A stretch of 9,682 bases of DNA from Betaproteobacteria bacterium RIFCSPLOWO2_02_FULL_62_17 (GTDB lineage Bacteria; Pseudomonadota; Gammaproteobacteria; Burkholderiales; SG8-39): positions 1,323-11,004 of the forward strand of contig MEQV01000306.1 of NCBI GenBank assembly GCA_001770355.1. The letters run 5' to 3'. Below the pieces are notes generated by a model that was not told the DNA's origin, ran no database searches, and saw only the letters and a list, made by a program, of their open reading frames with translations. Both the position numbers and the translations under genes were made by a program. This document shows, in pieces, positions 1 through 5,596 of the stretch (positions are counted from its first letter, which is position 1; each line of letters opens with the position of its first letter).

Positions 1-363
1 CGGCAGGCCCGCCGCCACGATCCCATTCGCCCCGAGCATGCCGATGCTGAAATCGGCGATGTGCATCGATCCTCCCTTGCCTTTGCAGTAGCCGGTCTTC
101 TTCCCGTAAATCTCGGCCATCATGCGCTTGAGATCCGCGCCCTTGGCGATGCAATGCCCGTGACCGCGGTGATTGCTGACAATGCGGTCATCCTTGGTGA
201 GGTTGGCGCACACGCCCACCGCGACGGCCTCCTGGCCGATATAGGAATGAACCACGCCGGGAATGGTTTTCTGCGCGAATTCGTGCGCCACCCTTTCCTC
301 GAAACGGCGGATGGTCAGCATTTGAGTGTATAGCTCGATCAGGCGTGGGTTCGGCATCGACAC
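1..363 (-). CDS. Thiamine-diphosphate-dependent dehydrogenase E1 alpha subunit (pyruvate/acetoin type), N-terminal part
   Basis: The minus strand is open to the window edge and gives about 121 residues of an E1 alpha subunit of a 2-oxo-acid or acetoin dehydrogenase complex. With its beta subunit, this enzyme decarboxylates the substrate on thiamine diphosphate and passes the acyl group to the E2 lipoyl protein. Visible family hallmarks are the early IRRFEERV stretch, the SYIGQEAVAVG segment, the NHRGHGHCIAKG loop and the GYCKGKGGSMHIAD segment leading into GMLGANGIVAAG. The GDG...N cofactor motif would lie outside the window. A GTG at 363 has an AGGAAG ribosome site (375-370) at 6 nt spacing; the ATG at 357 would be 12 nt away, so GTG is preferred, but ATG is possible. 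The GKGGSMHIAD type fits acetoin dehydrogenase AcoA as well as PdhA, so no symbol is given. The rest of the complex is presumably beyond the left edge. Confidence 0.93.
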   Translation of the reverse strand, partial: MSMPNPRLIELYTQMLTIRRFEERVAHEFAQKTIPGVVHSYIGQEAVAVGVCANLTKDDRIVSNHRGHGHCIAKGADLKRMMAEIYGKKTGYCKGKGGSMHIADFSIGMLGANGIVAAGLP

Positions 364-433
364 GGTCTGCTTCCTGAAAGGTTCCGGGTGGATTGTCCGC
401 AAGAATAACCCCGCGGCGGTCAACGAGCACGGT

Positions 434-449
434 GTGCTGCCCGCAGCAC
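434..449. repeat. 16-bp perfect palindrome between divergent genes
   Basis: GTGCTGC-CC-GCAGCAC has 7-bp arms and a 2-bp centre. It lies between the divergent E1 alpha gene and the DUF4242-like gene. It could be an operator or a small hairpin. No convincing -35/-10 pair was found around it, so a regulatory role is only a guess. Confidence 0.3.
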
Positions 450-477
450 CGACGACCAACTCGCGCGCGCCAATGTA

Positions 478-717
478 CTGGTTGGCCGCAGATTCGAAGA
501 ACCTGTGGCGTTAGAGGAAGTTCAGGTGGCCGAGCAGGACGGGGCGAGTTGCCTTGTGACCCCCCGCGTGCAGCGCGTGCGGACGTACCTGTCGGCGAAT
601 CGGCGGAGGATGATCAGCCTTTACAAGGCGCCTGATGCGGAGTCGGTCCGCCTCGCGCTGCAGGCTGTGAACATTCCGGTTGAGAGGGTTTGGGCGTTTC
701 AGCTGTTTGCTCGTTGA
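478..717 (+). pseudogene. DUF4242-like small protein (SCO4226 type), 5' end probably damaged
   Basis: The reading frame ending in TGA at 715-717 resembles small DUF4242 proteins, a ferredoxin-like fold family that includes the nickel-binding SCO4226 of Streptomyces. Seen in the sequence: RRFEEPVALEEVQ near the start, an R-x-RTYLS strand, the RRRMISLYKAPDAESVRLA block, and the closing PVERVW segment. The usual His before the RV strand is Pro here (TPRV). The only standard start in frame is GTG at 505, yet family-like sequence begins about seven codons earlier (RRF...). A CTG at 478 or the out-of-frame ATG at 473 would be needed to cover the first strand. No ribosome site precedes any of these. 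The likeliest reading is a gene that lost its start by a small indel; a working gene with a CTG start is not excluded. The family assignment is from motif memory. Confidence 0.55.
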
Positions 718-929
718 CTGATATGAAGAGGGCGGGCAGCGTTGAGCGGTGCTGTTTTCGCGAAGCGCTTGTTCGGAGGGGCAATGGGAATCTCCGCTCT
801 CGGCCTTGAGTGCACAACCGCATGGGCAAAACTGCGCGGCAGCTTGGTAAGGCAAGCCGGTGGGTCGGTGACATGAACTTTAGGCCCGCACTCGACCCGT
901 CTCCGACATCCAATGCAACTACTGCGGAT

Positions 930-1034
930 GTCCGCTCCTCGGCCGCAGCGGCCACTGGCGACCTCACTTGAAGGTGGTCGGCGTTTCCGATTTGGTCGCC
1001 CGGTCCCGAGAAATTTCAGATGGCGCTTTCGGCC
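930..1034 (+). repeat. Left arm of 105-bp inverted repeat
   Basis: This 105-bp segment matches the reverse complement of 4473-4577 with one mismatch (C at 962 against T in the other arm) and no gaps. The match stops sharply at both ends. It contains a small hairpin, GGCCGC-A-GCGGCC, at 941-953. It lies outside the antitoxin and transposase genes. It may be an end sequence of a larger mobile unit, or one of two copies of a dispersed intergenic repeat. Confidence 0.9.
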
Positions 1035-1075
1035 AACTCCGGACGGTCAGCGAATCAAAAATTCAACTTATCAAA

Positions 1076-1100
1076 GGCCGGTGTCGACCACTAACCGGCC
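1076..1100 (-). terminator. Possible terminator hairpin downstream of the orphan antitoxin
   Basis: On the minus strand GGCCGGT and ACCGGCC form a 7-bp GC-rich stem around an 11-nt loop, followed by TTTGATAAG. It lies about 47 nt past the antitoxin stop. The U-run is short, so a true rho-independent terminator is uncertain. Confidence 0.35.
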
Positions 1101-1147
1101 CCTCGCGAAATAAGCAGAGTTGTAGATGACGAAAACGGTTGAGCAGA

Positions 1148-1435
1148 TCAGATTGCACAAAGTTCAAATCTTACTTGTCTCCCCAAAGCTGCAGCTGCGC
1201 TTGTGAACGTAGTCAGCCTCAGTCTGGTATCCGTTTCATCCAGCAACCGGTTCAGTGCGGCGCGCCTGGTATGGATCTTCTTGGCCATCGCTGTCTTTGT
1301 GAGCTTTTGGAACGCCATCTCCTGCTCAATTTGCCAGGCAATGACGCGCTTCACCGCAACTGCCGTGGCTTCTTCGAGTATGGCATCTTCGGCGAGGAAA
1401 TCATCAAAGCGGCTGCCGACATGAGGGTTGCTCAT
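1148..1435 (-). CDS. HigA-like XRE-family antitoxin, orphan
   Basis: A 95-residue protein of the helix-turn-helix antitoxin type found with HigB/RelE-like toxins. The N-terminal half (SRFDDFLAEDAILEEA, then VKRVIAWQIEQEM) is typical of these antitoxins. A helix-turn-helix follows at about residues 46-83 (LTKTAMAKKI, then RAALNRLLD), and the protein ends with GRQVRFEL. It would neutralise a toxin by binding and repress its own promoter. No toxin gene lies upstream; the transposase fusion ends only 41 nt before the start. A frame ending in TGA overlaps the ATG (ATGA), the usual toxin-antitoxin arrangement, and encodes only a few residues (DLKMDRE) after the transposase stop, so the toxin appears to have been lost. 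The ribosome site is weak (GGATAGGG). It is related to, but clearly different from, the antitoxin at 4878-5156. Confidence 0.85.
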   Translation of the reverse strand: MSNPHVGSRFDDFLAEDAILEEATAVAVKRVIAWQIEQEMAFQKLTKTAMAKKIHTRRAALNRLLDETDTRLRLTTFTSAAAALGRQVRFELCAI

Positions 1436-1476
1436 TCCCTATCCATTTTTAGGTCCACAACTGTTACTCCGCCGCC

Positions 1477-4215
1477 TCAACGCATGCGCCAGCCGATGTT
1501 TCCCCGTTGCCCCTTGAATAGGTCGATGTCTTTTTTCCCGGAGACCAGGAATTGCAGCAAGGACTTGTTCTGGAACCGGCACGACTGGGTTACGCCCAGG
1601 AGCAGTAGGTAGGGCAGGATGCCGTGCTTCCCGAACGAACCGGATATTTTCCTCTGCACGGCGATATGGCGCAGGGCGCGCTCCGCCATGTTGTTGTTCC
1701 AAGGTACTCCGTCCCTGTCGATAAAGACGAACAGTTTGTCCCGATATTTTGCAAATCGCTTTTGATACGTCGCTACAAGATCGGAGCGGTACGTTTTTCC
1801 GACGATCTGTTCGCGATAGAAACGGTCGACGCTCTTGCGAAACTTACGCAGCCTTCGGGACTTAAGTCCCGACTCGTCCATTGTTCCGAAAATCGGAACG
1901 ATCAGGTTGCGAACCGAGGAAACGAAACATTCGAGTTCCGCGTCGAACGGTGTTTTCCGCAGATCGTCGTTGAGATCTCGGATCAAATGCGCCCAACATT
2001 TCTGCTGGGCGCAGTCGATGGAGTCATAACCGGGGTAGAAATCGGTGCAGAGCACTCCGGAGTATCCATCAAACAAATGATGGATGATCGTTGCCTCCCG
2101 ACTTTCAGTCTGGCGAAACACAACATGCCGCCCGTCTGTGATCACCCAAACGTACTGCGACGTGCCCTGAATATTGATTGTGGTCTCGTCTACATAAACA
2201 ACCGGACTGGCGAGGATCTTGGCAAGAAGCCGCCGCTCCGTGACGACATAGTTTTGGCTGAAATGCGACACCAAATTGTAAATGTGATTGGGCGGTATCT
2301 GCACGTGGAAAACGTCCTCGAGGAGCTGGGATATTTTGTCGAACGGCAGGCGTAGCGCCATCCGATGGTAGGTGGCCCAGGCTTGCAGCCCCGAGCCGTA
2401 TTTCTGCTGCCGCCCCAGCCTGCGGATTGATGGTGGGCTGTACTCATTGTTGCAAACTGCACAATATCCGGTGTTCCCGACGTACTGGACGATCGTCTTC
2501 CTGACGCCTCGGGAGGTAAAGACCAGATCAGTGATCGTGCGGAATGCCTCTGCCGAACGGGGATTGAGCGCGACTCCGGGGTGACGCGGGCAGGTCCTGC
2601 CTGGCCGAACATGCACCACTTTGTAGATCTTCCCTTGGGAGGGACGGCGTCCCGGACGGGACAGTTGTGGGTTATCTCCGCGTTTGCCTGCTGTGGCAGA
2701 TCGCTTCAATACGATCTTGGTTTGTTCATATGAACCATGGGCGGATCGTAGTAACTGGTTGAGACTCCCGACGACGTCAGAGACTTCTTCCGTCAGCGAC
2801 GCCTTTCCGGCATCTGCGAACCGGACCTCCGGCGAATGCGGTCCCTGCGCGGCAATGTCGCGCAACTTTTTTGTGAGCCCGCGAAGATTCTCGCAATCCT
2901 CACGGTTGTAAGTCAGCAGTAGGTCGCGGCATTGCTGGTCCCCCGTATCATCGTATCGGTAACGCCATGCCAGGCTTTGGAGACCGGACGCTTCAGGCGA
3001 TGTCCAGGACAAGCCGATGAAGCGGCAGATGTCCTTTAGGCTATTCGATCGGACGGGGAAATAGATTTTTCCGAAGATACAGCTATTAATATTGACCAGC
3101 CGCTGGACGATTGGCTCGACAAGCGTACCGTAGAGCGTCCCCAGCCGTTTGATCATCAAGCGTTCGAAGCCGCCGTAATGGAACAGCGGACATCCAGGGT
3201 ACCGGGCTATCAAGGCGAGGAAATCGCACCAGACCGACGCTTCGTCCGAACGCTGGTCGGCCCAGAACTGAAATACCCGGGCTTTTCCTGCAGTGCATAC
3301 CACCGCTCCAATCAGATAATTATATTGGATGTCCGGAAGTGCCTCGATGTCGAAGTAGATCTCTGTATCGGACTGCGGGATCGGAATGGGTTCACCGTCC
3401 AGGTAGATGTGGCCAGTTCGCAATGCGAGTGCCTGGAGTTCGAACTTGTGCGTCACCGGCTGCAAACGGGTGTGCCGGCGCCGTTTCCGTGGACGGTAGA
3501 GGGAGGACAATTGCTTGATCGTGAAGATGCCCTTGCGTTCGTACCGGAGTAGGTCTTTGGTGCCTATGCCACCGAGCAGGCTGATGCTGTCGTTCCTTTC
3601 GGCGACCGGCCGGCATAAATGCTGGAACTCGCAGACAGGGCAGTGCTTATTTAGGATCGGGTCGGGTGCCTGAGGCGAGGAAGACGCCCATCCCGTAAGT
3701 TCGTTGATCGCGGGCAGTACCGACCCGAAACCGTCGTGCAAGCGCACCATCTTCTGGCTTCCGTCGAACAGAATCACTTTGCCTCGGATCAGTGGCGTCC
3801 GTTGAACCCGAGATAGCACATATCCGGCGAATGTGATTTCTGCTCGGTCTTCTTGCCGTATCGCTTTGGAACTGGAAAATATCACCGGTTCAAGGGGGGG
3901 CGCTTCGAAGTCTGACGTCTCTACCGCGGTGAAAACTGCAGCTTCTGTCGAGAGTAAATGCGCAAAGAACTGACCGTCGGCAAGCTTATCTGACGACAGG
4001 CGGGGGAAGGAGGTGACGACTACGCCTTTTCTGGCAGCTTCAAAAAGGTAGTTCGAACGGATACGTTCCATGCGGGCAATCACTGCTGCTTCGTAGGCCG
4101 TGTGTCGGCACGAATCCCGCGAAAACATCAGTAAGTGGCTTTTGCGGGAGCAAAGGAAACGGGCGCGTAGAGTCTTTTCAGTAATCGAGATATCGTTGGT
4201 TCCGACAACATCCAT
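1477..4215 (-). CDS. TM0106-family RecB-like nuclease / DEDDy exonuclease / IS66-type transposase fusion
   Basis: A 912-residue multidomain protein. The ATG at 4215 has an AGGAG site 6 nt upstream; an in-frame ATG at 4314 would add 33 unmatched residues. Residues 1 to about 240 resemble TM0106/COG2251 RecB-like nucleases. C22 and the CPVC-x5-C cluster (C192, C195, C201) form the four-cysteine pattern that holds an iron-sulphur cluster in AddB and Cas4. A clear D...E-x-K motif is not evident, so cutting by this domain is uncertain. Residues about 285-455 form an RNase H-like exonuclease region: YFDIE (D289, E291) and YNRED (Y436, D440), a DEDDy signature. A putative zinc site follows (C542, H545, C585, C588). 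Residues about 670-900 are an IS66 DDE domain: VDET (D676), CTDFYPGYD (D725), NNMAERALR (E845). No frameshift or internal stop is seen. The transposase should move the element; what the nuclease parts add is unknown. Large database proteins of this layout exist as far as I recall; a defined mechanism is not known to me. Confidence 0.88.
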   Translation of the reverse strand: MDVVGTNDISITEKTLRARFLCSRKSHLLMFSRDSCRHTAYEAAVIARMERIRSNYLFEAARKGVVVTSFPRLSSDKLADGQFFAHLLSTEAAVFTAVETSDFEAPPLEPVIFSSSKAIRQEDRAEITFAGYVLSRVQRTPLIRGKVILFDGSQKMVRLHDGFGSVLPAINELTGWASSSPQAPDPILNKHCPVCEFQHLCRPVAERNDSISLLGGIGTKDLLRYERKGIFTIKQLSSLYRPRKRRRHTRLQPVTHKFELQALALRTGHIYLDGEPIPIPQSDTEIYFDIEALPDIQYNYLIGAVVCTAGKARVFQFWADQRSDEASVWCDFLALIARYPGCPLFHYGGFERLMIKRLGTLYGTLVEPIVQRLVNINSCIFGKIYFPVRSNSLKDICRFIGLSWTSPEASGLQSLAWRYRYDDTGDQQCRDLLLTYNREDCENLRGLTKKLRDIAAQGPHSPEVRFADAGKASLTEEVSDVVGSLNQLLRSAHGSYEQTKIVLKRSATAGKRGDNPQLSRPGRRPSQGKIYKVVHVRPGRTCPRHPGVALNPRSAEAFRTITDLVFTSRGVRKTIVQYVGNTGYCAVCNNEYSPPSIRRLGRQQKYGSGLQAWATYHRMALRLPFDKISQLLEDVFHVQIPPNHIYNLVSHFSQNYVVTERRLLAKILASPVVYVDETTINIQGTSQYVWVITDGRHVVFRQTESREATIIHHLFDGYSGVLCTDFYPGYDSIDCAQQKCWAHLIRDLNDDLRKTPFDAELECFVSSVRNLIVPIFGTMDESGLKSRRLRKFRKSVDRFYREQIVGKTYRSDLVATYQKRFAKYRDKLFVFIDRDGVPWNNNMAERALRHIAVQRKISGSFGKHGILPYLLLLGVTQSCRFQNKSLLQFLVSGKKDIDLFKGQRGNIGWRMR

Positions 4216-4724
4216 GGTTCGCTCCTGTTCTCGGGCAAACAGTGCAGTATCGCCGTCAACGGATAGCAGAATCAATTTGGCCGCGAAGTCGAAACGGCTT
4301 TCGGGGGGCCGCAATCCGGTGCTTGAACCCTACCGACAAGTTCACAATTACAGATTATGCTAATTTCACTCTGCTGCGCAGCATGGCGGGGGCAATCGCA
4401 GCGGATGGTCAAGCGGCAGCTTTAACTCAGATAGCGGCTCTTCATAACGTCGAAGGTCGAACGACTCCTTTGGGCCGAAAGCGCCATCTGAAATTTCTCG
4501 GGACCGGGCGACCAAATCGGAAACGCCGACCACCTTCAAGTGAGATCGCCAGTGGCCGCTGCGGCCGAGGAGCGGACGGCCGCGCCTGTTCTTGTGCGCG
4601 GCGGTAACTGGCTGTGTACTGCCCCGACACAGCGCTGACTCAAGCGCCGCTTCGACCGCGTTGCGGACGCCGGGCCCGCTCTACTCAAGCGCTCCTGTCG
4701 GGCCGGGTGCCGACGCCAGACTAG
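4216..4724. other. Gene-poor stretch upstream of the fusion gene, including the right repeat arm
   Basis: No gene is supported. It holds the ribosome site of the fusion gene (4221-4226), a 12-bp palindrome TGCTGCGCAGCA at 4372-4383, the right arm of the inverted repeat (4473-4577), and the lead-in to the OsmC fragment. The promoter of the fusion gene should lie here, but no convincing -35/-10 pair was picked out. No fragment of a toxin gene matching the orphan antitoxin was found on the minus strand. Confidence 0.55.
4473..4577 (-). repeat. Right arm of 105-bp inverted repeat
   Basis: Reverse complement of 930-1034 with a single mismatch over 105 bp. The near-identity suggests a recent duplication or selection on the sequence. 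It starts about 257 bp upstream of the fusion gene start. The bases on its outer side (from 4578) do not match those outside the left arm. Confidence 0.9.
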
Positions 4725-4850
4725 AGCGCGACCCCATTGAAGTTCGTGCTGGTGGACCTGGCCGGCTGCCTGAGCGCGGGCATCGCCTCGATCGCGCAGC
4801 ACCGCAAAATCCAGCTGCGTTCGGTCAAGGCGAGCGGTACCGATTCCTGA
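4725..4850 (+). pseudogene. OsmC-family gene fragment
   Basis: A 41-codon stretch after a TAG at 4722 and before the TGA at 4848 reads as the core of an OsmC/Ohr-like protein: PLKFVLVDLAGCLSAGI followed by a segment ending QLRSVKA. The cysteine of the AGC motif is the peroxide-reactive cysteine of that family, whose members are about 140-180 residues long and reduce organic hydroperoxides. Both ends are missing: no start codon or ribosome site precedes it, and the sequence leaves the family pattern just before the stop. It is a truncated relic. The family call rests on the P-x-x-FVL-x-x-LAGCL pattern and is fairly strong; function is not expected. Confidence 0.65.
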
Positions 4851-4877
4851 TGGTTTGTAGCGGAGTGTTTCATTGCA

Positions 4878-5156
4878 TCACACCAATTCAATCTGAACTT
4901 TTCGGCCAACGAGGGCGGCGGCGCGTTGCAGCGTCGACAGCGTTACGTCGCAGGTGGGATCGAGCAGGCGATCGACCTGCGAACGGCTGGTTTTCAGCAT
5001 GGCCGCGAGGCGAGCTTTGCTCAGCGACTGCTTCGCCATCGCCTCGGTCAACTGCCAGACCACCACTTCCTTGATCGCCAGAGCCTGGGTTTCTTCGAAA
5101 ACGCCTTCTTCCTTGAGAAGGCTGTCGAGGCTCGATCCGTGATGCCGCTTGCTCAT
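4878..5156 (-). CDS. HigA-like XRE-family antitoxin
   Basis: A 92-residue helix-turn-helix antitoxin. The N-terminal part (SLDSLLKEEGVFEET, IKEVVVWQL) is shared in style with the orphan antitoxin at 1148-1435. The DNA-binding region spans about residues 44-80 (LSKARLAAML, then SQVDRLLD), and the protein ends with GRKVQIELV. Its ATG overlaps the toxin stop as ATGA (5156-5153), so the two genes are translationally coupled. A good AGGAG site lies 8 nt before the start, inside the toxin gene. It should bind the neighbouring toxin and repress the shared promoter at about 5527-5558. The gene order toxin first, antitoxin second is that of HigBA modules. Confidence 0.9.
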   Translation of the reverse strand: MSKRHHGSSLDSLLKEEGVFEETQALAIKEVVVWQLTEAMAKQSLSKARLAAMLKTSRSQVDRLLDPTCDVTLSTLQRAAALVGRKVQIELV

Positions 5157-5506
5157 GATTTCAGCTCCTTCTGACGCTTGCGCGCCAATGTCAGTTCGTC
5201 GTCAGGCGTTTTCTGCGTTTTCTTGATGAAGGCATGCAGCGTCACGAGTACGCCTTCATCCAGGCACAACAACACACGCGCGATGCGGTTGCTGGGCAAT
5301 TCGGTTCGTATCTCCCAAAGGCCCTGCCCCATGGCGCGGCACAATGGCATACCAACGGGCCAGCGCCACTGCGCCCGCATCAGGTCCTGGCCAACGGCAC
5401 GACGGTCCGGCGCATCGAGCGCTTTGAGCCACTCCCGTACTGGTTCCTTGCCGCTGTTATTGCGAAAGAAAATCAGCGGCGTCTTCTGCGGAGCATCCTT
5501 GGTCAT
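5153..5506 (-). CDS. HigB/RelE-type toxin (phage Gp49-like family)
   Basis: A 117-residue basic protein of the Gp49-like/HigB toxin family, which are ribosome-dependent mRNA interferases. Recognisable parts are the N-terminal PLIFFRNNSGKEPVREWL, the central GLWEIRTELPSNRIARVLL, and the C-terminal LHAFIKKTQKTP block followed by a charged helix (ARKRQKELK). The length is close to the family norm and the frame is intact, so the module looks functional. It is co-transcribed with, and overlaps by 4 nt, the antitoxin gene. The start at 5506 has GAGGA very close to the ATG, which would make a weak ribosome site and fits low toxin synthesis. A palindrome overlapping a possible -10 box lies about 20 nt upstream. 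Confidence 0.92.
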   Translation of the reverse strand: MTKDAPQKTPLIFFRNNSGKEPVREWLKALDAPDRRAVGQDLMRAQWRWPVGMPLCRAMGQGLWEIRTELPSNRIARVLLCLDEGVLVTLHAFIKKTQKTPDDELTLARKRQKELKS

Positions 5507-5526
5507 TCCTCACCCGTTTGTGAACC

Positions 5527-5558
5527 GTACTATAAAAAGTACATATCCACAAGCGAAA
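5527..5558 (-). promoter_or_regulatory. Candidate promoter and operator of the toxin-antitoxin module
   Basis: The inverted repeat GTACT-ATAAAA-AGTAC (5527-5542) has 5-bp arms. On the minus strand it contains TATAGT, a good -10 box whose transcript would start about 15 nt before the toxin ATG. The -35 element is poor: TTTCGC at 18 nt spacing, or TTGTGG at only 12 nt. Overlap of a palindrome with the -10 box is typical of antitoxin self-repression. Confidence 0.5.
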
Positions 5559-5596
5559 TAGGCGCAACGGCATCGACGGCCTCTGGGTGCCCGTCG

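Larger units (their letters stand above)
718..1147. other. Gene-poor stretch between the DUF4242-like remnant and the orphan antitoxin
   Basis: No coding region is supported here. Open frames exist on both strands but resemble no family, and several just read through the 105-bp repeat arm (930-1034). The segment also holds a possible terminator hairpin (1076-1100). The rest shows no recognisable feature and probably consists of decayed intergenic or mobile-element DNA. Confidence 0.6.
930..4577 (-). mobile_element. IS66-like insertion-sequence region bounded by the inverted repeat, ends unresolved
   Basis: The unit holds one IS66-type transposase fused to nuclease domains (1477-4215) plus an orphan antitoxin, all on the minus strand, between two inverted 105-bp arms. 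Two readings are open. In the first, the 105-bp arms are the ends of a 3.65-kb mobile unit that carries the antitoxin. In the second, a shorter insertion sequence of about 2.8-3.0 kb lies between the antitoxin start and about 4470, and the arms are unrelated repeats. The 8 bases just outside the arms do not match each other, so no target duplication supports the first reading. No clear short terminal repeats were found for the second. Canonical IS66 elements carry extra small genes (tnpA, tnpB); none is seen. Confidence 0.45.

Noticed and set aside
364..510. Upstream extension of the E1 alpha frame (about 49 codons to a TAA at about 511-513)
   Set aside because: The E1 alpha family begins near the chosen start, which has a good ribosome site. 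The extension covers the divergent DUF4242-like start region and has no recognised domain.
913..1113. Small open frames through both repeat arms giving the same peptide (930-1034 and 4473-4577)
   Set aside because: The shared peptide follows from the shared DNA. The one base difference changes an amino acid, there is no ribosome site, and the flanking residues differ.
1624..2355. 243-codon plus-strand open frame opposite the transposase domain
   Set aside because: It mirrors the DDE region of the fusion protein; no ribosome site or motif of its own.
1436..4472. Weak similarity between GTTACTCCGCCGCCTC near 1470 and GTTAAAGCTGCCGCTT (minus strand, near 4425) as short terminal repeats
   Set aside because: Only about two thirds of bases agree even with gaps, and no target duplication flanks them; chance similarity in GC-rich DNA is as likely.
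5574..5596. 6-bp stem (CGACGG / CCGTCG) just after the dehydrogenase stop as a terminator
   Set aside because: Short stem, 11-nt loop and no U-run; not strong enough to call.
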